Assembly: GCA_020466095.1 (NCBI GenBank)
Contig: CM035807.1
Location: 57,856,605 to 57,920,604, forward strand
Origin: Chlorops oryzae
Taxonomy: Eukaryota > Arthropoda > Insecta > Diptera > Chloropidae
Direction: 5' to 3'
DNA length: 64,000 nucleotides
Shown one piece after another: positions 23,801-35,605 of this stretch. Positions within the stretch are counted from its first letter, which is position 1; the number at the start of each line of letters is the position of its first letter. Under the pieces are notes generated by a model that saw only the letters and a program-made list of their open reading frames with translations, ran no database searches and was not told where the DNA came from. The position numbers were made by a program, and so were the translations under genes.

Positions 23801-23936
23801 TCCAGCAATCCTGAATTTCCTCAAATTTAATCTCGAGGAGTGACTCTGTTTGATTCAAGGGGTCAGACTGCATGATAATATCGCAGTAGCTCTTAAGCTG
23901 CTGTACCGCATCGTTGAATTTCAAATCAAAAGACAT
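20817..23936 (-). pseudogene. BEL/Pao Gag and 5' half of Pol
   Basis: Gag starts at 23936 (MSFDLKFNDAVQQL). An in-frame TAA at 23319-23321 falls inside Gag (after RILIDH); the frame then continues open for 2.5 kb. In that part, counted from 23318, three Cys/His modules lie at residues about 124-187, the aspartic protease motif ALLDQGSQ at about 272, and the reverse transcriptase motif YVDDVLAG at about 690. RNase H is interrupted at 20817 by the Gypsy insertion and continues at 16240 without change of frame. The two TAA codons here and at 15487 are the only breaks I found apart from the insertion. Confidence 0.92.
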
Positions 23937-25278
23937 GTCGGCAACTTTGATGAAATTGCGTCACAAAATCAGGTGCCGTGCTTCCGGAAGAAAGATAAAA
24001 ATTATTTAGTAATATCTCAGCAAATTAACGAATATACTCGCCCACGCTTAAATTTGATTTTGCCAAACGCAAAATTATCGATGTGACGATGGATAAGCTA
24101 AGCGTTGTCAGGTGCGGAAAATACCGGTCGTAGGGCACTATGATGATCGAAGGCGTACGAGCCCCTTTCAAGTCCGTCACAAACGGACGTGTGGAAAATG
24201 CTTCGCACAAGAAAAAAAATAATAAATTTGCAGCCGTGGCAACGAATCGTTCTAAATTCCTGCGCTGCAATATAAATTTATGTTGACAATACAGTGCGAA
24301 CGATGCCGACAGTAGCGCACTTCAGTTCCAGACCTTTATTTTCGCAACACCCCCACAAATTCCCCAGATTCAATATTAAAAATCCAAACGAATTAATAAA
24401 TTTTATTAAAATCAAATTCCAATCTTTCAAAATATCAGTAAAAATCAGCAATTCCAATTTAAGAAATTGCAATACGCCAAGAGACAAATTCAAATGATTT
24501 TTTTTCTAATGTTTGCCCACTGTCGCAGAATTTCATGCACGCTGTCTAAGCCAATTTCTCATACGCACGGGCAGAGCACAGACTGCGCGTAAGCAGCGCA
24601 CAAGCAGCAGAGGAAAAGTGAGACTTTCAATAGCGATCGACAGAACGACCGAACGACCGAGCTTCAAAGCGACGCTTTCAGTTGCCTTGTCACTGCGGCG
24701 AAAAGCGTAAAAAACGAGAGCTTGTGCGTGTGTGTGGTTGCAGGCGAACCGCGATTCCAATAGCTGTGGCAAGTTCGGCCGCACAAATTCCACTCGATCA
24801 CGTTTGATGTTCGATGCGACACACTGCGTGGCAACTGACCAGCTCAACAATTGTCCCGTACGAAGTTGGAATTGCAGTACAGGCGCTATTGCAAAGCAAA
24901 GCAATGAAACAAAAAAAGGAAAAACAACCGCAAGGCCTTGATGCTGGCTGTGTTCGTTCGCAAAAAAAAGGGAACGAGAAATCTAACGCTGCTGGCAGAC
25001 CCGTTATATGGCTGTTGGTTTGCGATATTCGTTGTGCACAAAAACCACCACCAAAGGCGACACGGATGTGCGAGCGAGATAGGTGATACGAATATGAAGG
25101 GAAAGGATGAGTCGAAACGGTGATGTGTGTCACGTGCCTGGATCGTGTTGCCCTTGACTTTTCTGAAGGGAAAATAGCGGTAAAGGGTGACACACACGTG
25201 GCCTATTTTCTCGATCTTTCCGTCCAAGGATTGGTCCTCCAGAACCTGTTTCCAGGCTCCTGGCACGGGATCGCCAAA
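23937..25278 (-). other. BEL/Pao leader with primer-binding site
   Basis: The 1.34 kb between the 5' LTR and gag. Two bases after the LTR, on the minus strand, TGGCGATCCCGTGCCAGG (25276-25259) is a plausible tRNA primer-binding site; it resembles the 3' end of an arginine tRNA, but this is only a guess. Several short open frames are present without recognisable domains. Confidence 0.6.
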
Positions 25279-25609
25279 TGTTAATGTGAGGGGCAAGGGA
25301 GCAAGTGGACGTACCTGGTATTCCGCTGCGGTGGTTTTTTGATTGGAGGCTGCCGAGCACGTAGAGTTATATTTTGTTTTTCCCCTTTTTTTTTGTTTAC
25401 GCGACGCGGTCGTGTGATGTTTTGTGAATTAAAAAAATCTGCCTTCTTGGCGTATATATATATAAAAATTAAGTAAAAAAAACTTAAACAAATTTGCCTT
25501 CTTGGCGGTGGGTTTTTTTTTTTTTTGTTTCTGTACTTCACGCTAATGCACTTGAGCTCTTTTTTTTTTATTTTTTTTTTTTTATTTTTAGTTCATTAAT
25601 TTTCGATTT

Positions 25610-25646
<37 letters not shown>

Positions 25647-25859
25647 CTTTCGTAGGTTGAATTTTAACTTATTGTTTCGGAGGGCGATGGTGCGCGCACA
25701 AACGGTCAGGGCGAGATTACTTTTTCGAATGTCCTCCGTTGAACGGCCAGAGCTCGCTCGAGCTCGAACTTTTTTTTGTACCAAGAAAAAAAAGGAGATT
25801 TGACTAATTCGCCGCGCTTTAAAGGTTCGGCTGCGTAGCTGCGGCGGCGAACACGAACA
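25279..25859 (-). repeat. BEL/Pao 5' LTR
   Basis: This is the partner of 12646-13225, 581 bp, with the same TG...CA ends. It differs in T-tract lengths and a CT within a poly-T near 25557-25560. The repeated TGCCTTCTTGGCG motif occurs twice. Confidence 0.92.
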
Positions 25860-26016
25860 GCTTCTATGAAAGAGGCATAATGAAATTACCTTTAAAATGG
25901 CAACAAGTTATCGAACAAAACGGCGCATATTTGACCTAAATCGGGTTATTCTAACTATCTTAAATAAAGCCCTCAATTTAATGCAAAAATAATGGATTTC
26001 TTTTTACTACACCTAA
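25860..26016 (+). mobile_element. mariner transposon, 3' part
   Basis: After the duplicated GCTTC the transposase frame resumes (YERGIMKLPLKWQ) and stops at 25937-25939. The right terminal repeat ends CTACACCTAA at 26016, followed by TA. Confidence 0.9.
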
Positions 26017-26952
26017 TATAATGATTTTGTGAATTAGAAAACAACCACTAAACACCAGAAACAAAAATAAAATTTTATTTTGTCGACTTGTTTTGTTATT
26101 GTGCTCCAAAATTCGAAAAACTTAATTTAATGATGCAGCCACGCCCATTTTTTTGCCACGCCCACTCAAAGTTGGTAAATAGAGAGTAGTTTCTATTTTT
26201 TTGGTAAAATTAAAATGTGAATTTAGCACAAAAAATAATTTTGAAAAAACGGGCCAACCTCGGCCAGGAAAAAAATTTCTTCCTAGAAGACATTGATATT
26301 TTTCAAATAAAAAAATATGATGGCGTTTGAAGTGGCACAATCCATGCAATCCATACTAAGACTGTTTAGATCTGTAGCAAATCCAAATTTCGCTTCCTAT
26401 TTTTATCCTTTATTTCTAAGATTTCTCAATTTCTCTTCTTACAAGGAGTTTTGGTGTATTACCTAGCCGAATTCTTTTTGCTGAAAAATAGGCCTAGAAA
26501 AATGTAAGCTTATTCTTCATCTATCATATATCTCATAGGAGAGGGTTGTGTGGCTACCTGCTGATGGTGTCAAGTCGAAAATTTTAAAGGCCAAAGGCAG
26601 ATAGATACTCAAATCTTGGTGCAAACTGAATGCAGCAAAACAACTTATTTTTAAATTGGTTGCATGCGGAAAATTACTGTGCTTCCAGTTTAACATTATA
26701 CCTTTCGCACCAATACAACTTAGAATATGGATCGGATGCATACTCTACAATATAAGTGGATCGTGTAGCAAAAACTGCACTTTGAAGAAATATGAAAGAG
26801 AAATACACATTCAATTCAAAACAGCATAACCGTAATGAAGGCAGAACTATTTTGTTCTTAAATACATAAGAAAAAAAAAAAACATAAATACTAAAAAATA
26901 AAGGCACTAAAACCAATCTTGCAGTGGTTCAGCAGTTATTGAGCTCTTTTAC
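26017..26952. other. Intergenic or intronic DNA downstream of the Atg2 exon
   Basis: AT-rich DNA. The CCACGCCCA motif at 26135-26165, repeated twice, is of the kind seen in DINE-1-like elements on the opposite strand. A minus-strand frame near 26535-26625 containing FDLTPSAG faintly resembles the next part of Atg2, but its splice phase does not fit. No supported gene. Confidence 0.5.
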
Positions 26953-27107
26953 CTGAAGCAAATAAATTACGCGCGAAGTTATTTCCAACGCAGCCAGTGC
27001 AGTTCTCGCTGTAAAACTTTGTGCTCCAAGCTGAATGCCTCTTATTACTCTGCCATCCTTTTGATATTGCTCATACGGCATTCTAAATAAATCGTAGATC
27101 CCATTGA
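26953..27107 (-). CDS. Atg2: Atg2 exon (C-terminal region)
   Basis: A 155-bp exon on the minus strand. The acceptor TTTTTTGCAG ends at 27108 and the donor CAG/GTAAAAG begins at 26952. The first two bases finish a codon begun in the upstream exon; 51 open codons follow. Residues such as YEQYQKDGRVIRG and FTARTALAALEITSR match the conserved C-terminal part of ATG2, the lipid-transfer protein that bridges the ER and growing autophagosome membranes and is needed for autophagosome formation. The identity comes from memory of the family, not a search. The preceding exon is at 60341-60468, so the intron is about 33.2 kb. Confidence 0.9.
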
Positions 27108-29235
27108 CTGCAAAAAATTGTAAGAAGCAAAATTAAATGTGGCAATACAAAAATTTTATTTGTGTTAATCTCTATCAGATTACGTTAAGATCGGCAAGGC
27201 AATTTAAAGTGTTTTTGGATGATTATTAAATATGGGCCCTCAGCGCCCAATTATAACCTCACATATCGGACCTGTACGGTTGACCACAAGAATGGCCTTG
27301 TGACATTTTAACTAATCATAAGCTGTGTAAGCAGAAGCGCAGCACACTTGTGTCGTTGACTACACAATGCACTGTAACCAATCGTATGAGGTGGAATTCT
27401 TGCAATTTCGGCAATAACACTTCGCATCAGGGACGTTACCAAGGAGGGCAGGTAGGAGGTTTGATATTAAACCCCCCTTACCCTTCGTTCATCTGATTAT
27501 GTCATTTAAAATTGTATTTCCATTGCACTCTTTGGCACAAATTAAAACTAAAAGAAGCCAAAACGGAAACGGTAACATTGAAGACAAAAGTGGAGCGGAG
27601 CTCAGAAGTTCAAACATAAGCCACCAGGTTCGACGAGCAAAGTTCAAATGGCAGATTGTTCTCGTATCGTGATCGACAATAAAATTCTATTAAACATGCA
27701 TGATCGTCTAAGCGCTGCTTCAGTGTTGCCCACTCGATTTAATCAGCTATGAAAATAATATTGACATTTTCAAAAGTATTGTGCAGTGAAAATTCTTTTT
27801 GATGAATCTCAAGAGATCGAAAATAAAAATTATCTACAAAAATGTTAATAGATATGCAACTAGAATAACAAAGCTGTGTACGGATTAGCCGCAGAGTAAA
27901 CATTTTGGAGAGGGAAGTTTGCAGGCATACTAGATATGTATAATTGTTCAATCCGTCAGCGGTATTGTCCGCGCCTACACGTAAGAGAATTTTAAAGGAT
28001 TTTAAAATTTTTTAACTTTGAGCAGCATTTTACAGCATTCATTTCAAGATTTATTAATAAAATTTGATATAATATTAAATAATGATGTTTTGAAATTCCA
28101 TTATTTTTTTAAATTGAAAAAAAAAAATTCAAGAAAAATTGAGTTTAAATGAAGCAATCCTGCTCAAAATTTCAAACGCAATTTTCTTGTACTCTTTACA
28201 TGATATGATATTTTGCAATATTTCCGGAAACAAAAATCCAACAGAACCACTAAAGAAACTCAAAAGAGAGAAAAATATTCAATTGCAGACTCGTGTTATT
28301 CCAATAAAAAATATTCCTATTATTTTTTCAATAATTCGCATTTTTTCATTAATCACAAATTATCCCGGTTATTTTGGAATTATTTCGTTCGTAAACCTTT
28401 TATGTGCAGCTGTATATGCAGATAATCAAATAGAGGCACGGCAGAACGCCGTTTACATGGGTATTTTACCCACTCGAAGTTTTTCAAATAAATATTTCAC
28501 TCTGTGGGAATATCACGAAAGTTTTTCAATGTTTTTGAGATCGAAAAAAGAAATTAAGACAATCTGATTTAACCAAGTATCGGGATTTACTATATTCACC
28601 GACTACTTTCAGAAGTTTCAAAGATAATTTTTTTTAAATGAAGTGTACATTTTGGTTATGAAATGTGTAATATGAAATAATATTTTTATTATCTCCTAGT
28701 GTACTTGGTATTGGTATGTCGATTTTGTTGGAACTTTCCATACCACTGAACCAAAGCAAAACACACTCTCGATCAAATACCCTCTTGGGTAAACTCTGTT
28801 CTGGTTGTAAAAAATAATCTCACTATTAATTAATTAAATCAGCAATGACTGTTTGGTTAGGTTTAAGTTATAAAATCTTCAGCATTTTTTATACGCACAC
28901 TATGGTGCTTCTTCTTTTGGAGTTCTGATTCGTACTTTTTTATACTTTTGTTACGACTATGGGTTTCATTGACGTATTGTTTCGAAAGAACGTAAATTGT
29001 TACGCAGCTAAAAATTGGAAATAAAAAGAACCCCCGTCTGAAAGTCCTGGCTACGTGCCTGCTTCGCATAAGGAATTATGCGATTGAATCTCGATGGCTG
29101 GTCAGTATTTCGCGAATCAATGACTAGTCATGCATAAACAACTTTTGGCAGGACGAAAGGGCTCTATCAGCCCATTCAGCACTTCCCCTACTTTTGAATT
29201 AGTATATTAGAGATAAGATTGTTTTAGGCAGATGG
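27108..29235. other. Atg2 intron, no recognised element
   Basis: No recognisable transposon or gene. A plus-strand frame of about 142 codons at 28139-28567 is AT-rich, starts at a non-ATG codon and has no known domain; I do not call it a gene. Confidence 0.5.
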
Positions 29236-30045
29236 TTGTAGTCGAAAAGCGTCACGTCACACTCCAACGTCACGCTATCAGCTCTTAGCGGGAAAAGTGC
29301 CAAAACATATAAAAACAATCAAAATACAGCAGAGGAGTTCGACGACACAGCCTTGAGCTCGAAATCCGACACCCTTCAGCAAGAACAACAACAACATTAG
29401 AACTCAACTACTGAAAACAATTACGTAAACAAGCATACCGATCGCCGGATCCAAAACTTGGCACAACGCCGACCAGAGGAAAGGTCAAGCGGGGGAAAAG
29501 GCGAAAGACCACGCGCAAGCTAGTCAGCAATAAGCAACGGCATAAGCAGTTCAACGTCTTCAAAGGCTGACCTACATTAACAATAGAAACACGGCAATAA
29601 AGCTGTTGGTTACAACAACAACAGGCGATCTAGAAGGGTAATCAACACCACAGAACAACAAGAGCCAGGTGCAACAACAACAAGTGCAACGTAGGCACAC
29701 CGGCAGGGGAAGTTCGAAGTCACACTGATGAAATCAATCAATATCCAACATTGCTAGATCGGTAATATTGATCTATTTAAGCGGAGCTTCGATCTATGAA
29801 AGAGGACTTGCAGTTTGGAATCGAGAAGTTACAATCAGATCTCAACTTTTGGGCACCTGCTTACGAGCCAGGACGACAAAGTGTGGATCTCAGTGCTAGC
29901 TAGGGATTAGGGCAGTTAAGTAAGCCAGAATAGGATTGTTAAATATATATGAAAAGAAAAAGGACTTCAATAAACAATAATTGCAGCTGAATTCAATGGC
30001 GTTCTTATTTGTGGTATTCGCTTAGACGTCCATCCCCAGCGTACA
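29236..30045 (+). repeat. 5' LTR of Gypsy element A
   Basis: The right edge (GCGTACA at 30045) is set by the primer-binding site 8 bases later. The left edge, TGTAGTCGAAAAGCG at 29236, is tentative because no second LTR is available. A TATTTAAG promoter-like box lies near 29774. The block around it resembles the LTR at 54163-55159 (AATATTGATCTAT followed by AAGCTTCGA or GAGCTTCGA). Confidence 0.6.
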
Positions 30046-30053
30046 TTGTTTTA

Positions 30054-30071
30054 TGGCGCAGCCGGTATTCG
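30054..30071 (+). other. Primer-binding site of element A
   Basis: TGGCGCAGCCGGTATTCG begins with TGG, the complement of a tRNA CCA end. The equivalent in element B starts at 61391. The tRNA was not identified. Confidence 0.6.
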
Positions 30072-30793
30072 ACTAAAGGTCTAGTCGGGAGGAAACTTCG
30101 ATCCTGATAACTAAAAATTCAATATAAAATTATTTTTCGCCACGGCGGGTAAGAATTGACGCTGATCGGCAACGCTCAAGTCATTCATTGAAACCAACTG
30201 GACGAAGTCAAATTCAGTTGGGCCTGGGAGAAACGAAGCTTCCAAGAGGCACTTTGGTGAAAAAGGCGAAATTGGTTGAGATCATGTCAATGGTTTTGTT
30301 GAACCCTTTTGTGCCATGCCACTGAAACCTGTTGAACAGCGACGAAGTCTTATTCTTCAGGATCCGGGTGCGAAGGAAGTTCCCAAAGGACACTTTGGTG
30401 GCAAAAGTGCATTAAGGGCGCGATAAAGTACCCGTCAGAAAAATTCAAATTAATAATTTAATAAAATAAAAACAATAACAGAAAAGGCAAAAGGCAGTGT
30501 CGTCGACAACAGCGCAACATCGTCGAAATTTTTATGGCAGAAGGAGTACACAAACAAAATATGGTGAGTTCAAAATCCCTTAAAAATTTTTGGTGAGTTC
30601 ACAAAAATTAAGATTGCTATTTTAAAAATAAAACAAACAAAAAACATTTTTGTTTTTTCCCTTGCAACAGTAAATGCACGACGCCACTGAGTATTTTAAT
30701 TTTTTTGTTGACCTTCTTGTGTACGGAAAATTTTTTTTTCTCCGGATATTTTGCCTCATCTAAAACGGAGTAATCCGTCAAATAAAGAAATTT
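30072..30793 (+). other. Leader of Gypsy element A
   Basis: Untranslated sequence between primer-binding site and gag. It contains two diverged copies of a block with GACGAAGTC and CACTTTGGTG, about 150 bp apart (near 30193 and 30342), and two copies of TGGTGAGTTCA near 30563 and 30590. No gene. Confidence 0.4.
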
Positions 30794-32490
30794 ATGAAAA
30801 AAGAGTGCGAAGCTTTGCGGCAACAACTTAAAGAATCTGAAGAACACGCTAGCATCCTTCAACCAGAAGCGTGGGAATCGATAAGAGAAGTCAACCCAAA
30901 CAAAGAATTTTTATAATTAATTTCAAATCAAGTTGCACTGGCTCGGTTTAATCAATCGTAAGAAGCAGTTTTTCTGATAGAAAAAGCGAAAAATTCGGTA
31001 ACCATATCAAACGAAGTCGCCAAGGAGAAAATACGACAATTGGAAGAGACAGTTGGCCATTTAAAAAAGAAATGCAAAGATTTGAGCGATCGAATCGATA
31101 AAGAGACCTTGCTGATAGAAGAATCAGAAGAGCAGAACGAATCTCTAAGAGAAACTCTTCAGAGAGCAGTAGGAAAGGACATATCGGTCCAAAGAAAAGG
31201 ACAAAGCCACTCTCAAAGAAAAGGAGAAAGAAATTTAATTTCTGAAAGTAGAAATTGGAAACCTGAAGGTAGAATTAAGAATAGTTTGCAGTACATTTCC
31301 GCTTCCCGCAAGACGTACATCAAAAAATTTCACGACAACGCCAATCAACGAATCAACTGTAAAAACACCAACACAAGTACAAATACCCAAAATTCAGGTA
31401 ACAATGGCAAATTAACAGAATGTTGCAGAAATTGTCAAAATTGTCCAACGTTTCGTACCATCTTTGTCCGGAGCAAGAGGACCTGAGTTTAAGGCGGACG
31501 TAATAAAATTTGTCGAGGGCATAGAATTGCTCAATTGAATGGTTGTCCCGGAGGACATACAGATAGCTATTACATGTATAAGGCAGCGACTGTCGGGGGC
31601 TGCGTTCAACACAATTGGCACCAGAAAATTCGAGACTCTAAATGAACTCCGCGACTTCGTGCAACGAACATACGCAACAGTAAGAAAGTTGGAAGATATA
31701 AGAGCGGATATTGTAAATGGACATCAACAAACAGGTGAGTCCGCGTCGCTGTTCGGAGGTCGAATGGAAACTAACCTAAAAGAGTCTAAAGAAATGATCA
31801 CAAAAAAATTGACTACGGAAGAATCAAGAGCGGCGCTATGGGAATACCAAGATCTGGCAAAAAGACACTTCATTACAGAACTGAAAGATTATTCTATGAA
31901 ATAGTCATTTATAAACATGACAGATCCCAGTTTGCGAGATCTCATAAACGCGGCAGAAAATTCCGAAAACATTTTGAAATCTGACAAATTAAACATAAAT
32001 ACTATTAATTCGGCACTACCAACAGAACTGATAAGCTCATTCTGCCAACAGCAAGGCCACACACGAGACGTATGTGTAAAAAGAAGGAACACGGCCTATT
32101 GCAAGCTGTGTGGATCGTATGGACACGAAGAAAGTCCTGGCTGCATGACAAACAAACAGCCAATAATGGAGGCCAGTAAGGCATCTAAGCCAACTTGCAC
32201 ACACTGCGGGAAAATGGGACATAAAGCTGATAATTACTGGACCAAGTTAAGCAGCCTATTCTGCGATAAATGTCAAATTAAAGGACATCGCGCCAATAAA
32301 TTTTGCCGAAAAGGGGCTACATAGCAAAACCCACAACAGAGGCCAGCACAAAATAACCGTCGAGGGTTGAATAACAACAAAAAAATACAGTGTTTCCTTT
32401 GCAAAGGATTCGGGCATATAGCCAGAAACTGCCCCCACCAAGCGCAGCAGAACGCGGGAAACTCCCAGCGGCCCAGTCTCGGCCTATAGA
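30794..32490 (+). pseudogene. Gag of element A, with zinc knuckles
   Basis: A start at 30794 (MKKECEALRQQL) opens a coiled-coil-like N-terminal region that continues, after stops, with charged heptad-like stretches (EKIRQLEETVGHLKKK) near 31030. The Gag core lies near 31450-31900 (IQIAITCIRQRLSGAA). Cys/His modules follow: YCKLCGSYGHEESPGC near 32098, CTHCGKMGHKADNYW (last cysteine lost), CDKCQIKGHRANKFC near 32260 and CFLCKGFGHIARNC near 32393. Several stops and frameshifts make it a pseudogene. Confidence 0.8.
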
Positions 32491-33070
32491 CTGAGATGCC
32501 CAAACAAAAGTAAAAGAGCGTAGTATTATAGTATAAGTATAGTATAGTAAGTATTATAAACATACGCCGAAAGGGGTTCCCTTGGATAGCCTAGGAAATG
32601 GAACTTTCACCACTAAGAGATGGGGAAATTCCAGAAGAAAAATAATACGGAGCGAAATGAACTCCGAAATAAGAGAGCAAAAAATACCAATAAATAAGAT
32701 CGAAAATGAAATAAACGGAAATATAATTTGAACGGGAGACCAACGAAAAGAAAATTATAACAGAAAATAAAAAGAAGTGAGAATCTTTCAAAAACACTGT
32801 TACAGTATTCACCTACCCTGTATGCGAGATGGAGGCGGCCAGAATGAAGAATATGTTCGAAATAGGGCAAGAAAACAAAAGACGCATAAAAAGTTTGTAT
32901 AGCAATGTTCTCCAAGCCGCAAAAAAATGTTGACGTTTGCACATAACGGCCCACAAAGAGATGAATGCGTTGAATTATCCTGTGAACAGGCTATCAACGA
33001 CAGTATCAGAACGGTGGACTGACAATGCGATAGAAACACGCCTAGATTTTCAAATTGCACTGCCATAACG

Positions 33071-35155
33071 GAAACTCAAAAACATCGAAATTCCCTGCAA
33101 TCAGGCTATCAGTGGCAGCATCACCCTATTAGTCGACTCAGAATCAGATGCAAGTTTAGTGAAAAGAGAAGTCTTAACAGAAGACGTACCAATAAAAAGG
33201 GAGGACACGAAATTCTTAAGAGGAGCTTTTGGAGGAGATTCCAGTACTATTGGATCAGTGATGTTTAAACATAATTCGATCCCAGCATTAAATTTGGAAA
33301 TGCACGTTGTGCCACGTAATAGCATTTTGCCAGCATACGGTCTCCTGGGAAGAGACATGCTATGGAACAGAACTATCTTGGACACTTTTGAGAAATAGTT
33401 GACCTTCAAAGAAGGAGGCAACCTTGTGGCCGGAGTGCCATCAAAATGTGCGAAGAAAACGATTTTTATTACAGAAACATTAACAATCCCCCCAGAGCAG
33501 CGGAAGTAGCACGAATAGACACAGGACTACTCACGGAAGAAGTAGTCGTGCATAAGACAACGATTGCTTCACAGGTATACCAAGGAGAGAGTCTATCTAG
33601 ACCAAAGAATGGGATTGGATTCGTGACAGTACTAAAAGCCTCAGAAAAAATTGCGGAAATAATAGGAGGCACGGAACTAAAATACTCGCTACTGAAGGAG
33701 TAAAGAACAGTTAACACGTCACAAGTCAACGTAGTTGAGAGCGACGAGACAGATGCGATGACAAATCTGTTAATGAATTCCTTGAAATTGGAAGAAAATT
33801 TGAACGACGAAGAAAGACAGTCCATAGCGAATATATTCAGACACTATGCGGATGTTTTTCACCTTCAGGGTGACGCATTTAGTTACACCAATGTGCTCAA
33901 ACACGAAATACCCACAGAGGTCGGGAAAACACCCATAACTATTCGGCAATATCGCCTTCTAGAGGCCCACAAGGCGGAGATAAATAAACAGGTGGGAGAT
34001 ATGTTGGACCAAGGCATAATTGCTCCAAGCAAACCACCTTGGAAAGCACCCAAGCACCTAATGCCGAAAAAGGGAGGTGCAGACGGGTGGTCGATTTTCG
34101 GCAGCTGAATGACGTAACCATCAATCAGGTATTTCCTGTACCCCGCATTGATGAGATTAGCGACCATCTCGGTTGCAGCCGGTATTTCACAACGCAAGAC
34201 CTGGCAAGCGGATACCATCAAGTGCTTGTGAACGAGAAAGACAGAGAAAAAAACAGCCTTCAGTACTGGAATAGGACATTACGAATTCGTAAGAACGCCA
34301 TTCGGACTCTCCGGAGCTCCGGCAACCTTTCAAAGGATTATGAATAATGTTCTGATCAGCTTGCAAGGCGTCGATTGTTTTGTTTATTTGGACGACATAG
34401 TCATTTACGGAAGTAACCTTAAGCAACAAGAAATAAGGCTACGTAAAGTACTTCAAGCCTTTAGAAGCAGCCAATTGAAAATACAAACGGAAAAATGCCA
34501 ATTCTTAAGAAAGGGAGTTGTCTATTTGGGTCACAAGTGTTCCGACCAAGGCGTACGGTCGGACCCTGGTAAGGTTGAATACGTTAAAACTTTCCCGGTA
34601 CCGAAAAATAAAAAAGAATTGCAAGCGTTCCTGGGACTGGCAAACTACTACTGAAAATTCATACCAAATGCAGCAGCTCTTCTTCTACCTTTGACATCAC
34701 TGCTAAGAAAATATGCCGAGTTCGTTTGGACGGAGGAATGCCAAATGGCAGTAATAGCCATTAAAGCTGCAATTACTAGTCCACCACTGTTTAAGTATGC
34801 AGATTTCACAAAACCATTCATGCTAACAACGGACGCGAGCAACAAAGTACTCGGTACAGTCCATTCGCAAGGAAAACTAGGATAAGAGCAACCGCTCGCG
34901 TTCGCAAGCCGAGCATTAAGCGCAACAGAGCGGCGATATTCAACGATCGAAAAGGAATTCCTAGCCATTGCGTGGGCAACAAAAAATTTCCGGTGCTACC
35001 TTTTTGGCCGCCCCTTTACGGTTTACACAGACCACAAGCCCCTAAAAGGCAAAGCAAATCTAAAGAATCAAACATCCCGACTGGTGAGGTTCCGCCATAA
35101 GCTCTCGGGATTTGATTTCGAAATCTGTTACAAGGCTGGAAAATATAATTTTAAC
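33071..35155 (+). pseudogene. Pol of element A: protease, RT, RNase H (5' part)
   Basis: The protease region (33071-33398) reads LLVDSESDASLV, with Glu where the family has Gly in D-[S/T]-G. The reverse transcriptase extends from about 33760 to 34654 over several frames; HQVLVN and the catalytic motif CFVYLDDIVIYG (near 34378) are visible. RNase H follows with TTDASN near 34827 and TDHKPLKG near 35030. At least four frameshifts or stops occur. The frame is cut at 35156 by a MITE and resumes at 35614. Confidence 0.85.
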
Positions 35156-35605
35156 CAGAGGTGCACAAAGGGTAAGCTCCAGGGGTAAAAGAGCGTAAAA
35201 GAGAACATTTTTATAGACGTATAGAAACTGTGAGCGAGAGATGAAAAAGTATAAAACGAGGTCGCAATTAAAGCAAAATGCCACTTGTAGTCGAGAAGCG
35301 AAGTGAACAACCGAAGCGAGCAAAAAAACGAAGTCACGTCAATTTTTCAAATCAGTGCTATGACAAACTTTGCAGAGGCAAGACATGTGTCGCTCTGTTT
35401 TAATTTTTAAAACTTTTTTTCGTATAATTTATAGTTTTGCCTCAGTTAGAGTGCGATGAGAGCTCAGTATGCTACAGACTATTGTCGAGGTGGGATCTAT
35501 GACGCTTGTCGCTTTGTTATTCTCTCGATTTTCTAATCTTATGGCTTTGTTGTACCACTACTATTGCGCATAATGAAAACGGCCTTGTAGTGGTGGTCAC
35601 CTCTG
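35156..35605. mobile_element. hAT-type MITE, 450 bp
   Basis: The ends are inverted: CAGAGGTGCAC at the left and CACCTCTG at the right. They are flanked by an 8-bp target duplication with one difference, ATTTTAAC (35148-35155) and ATTTAAAC (35606-35613), as in hAT elements. There is no transposase. It interrupts pol of element A. Confidence 0.8.

Larger units (their letters stand above)
12646..25859 (-). mobile_element. BEL/Pao LTR retrotransposon with nested Gypsy
   Basis: The element reads on the minus strand. It has about 580-bp LTRs at both ends and is flanked by the 5-bp target duplication GCTTC (12641-12645 and 25860-25864). Inside are Gag, protease, reverse transcriptase, RNase H and integrase in the BEL/Pao order, then an extra reading frame. 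A 4,576-bp Gypsy element splits pol at 16241-20816. Without it the BEL element is about 8.6 kb. The two LTRs differ mainly in homopolymer length, so the insertion is fairly young. Confidence 0.93.

Noticed and set aside
24886..25296. Open frames in the BEL leader as a possible small protein
   Set aside because: They overlap in several frames, start in the LTR, and have no known domain. They fit chance in a GC-mixed leader.
26535..26625. Minus-strand stretch with FDLTPSAG as the next Atg2 exon
   Set aside because: The upstream exon ends in phase 0, and the best acceptor before this stretch (after GCATTCAG) gives a different frame with an early stop. The similarity is only a few residues.
28139..28567. 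142-codon plus-strand open frame
   Set aside because: It starts at a non-ATG codon, is AT-rich, lies in the Atg2 intron and has no recognisable domain or neighbours.
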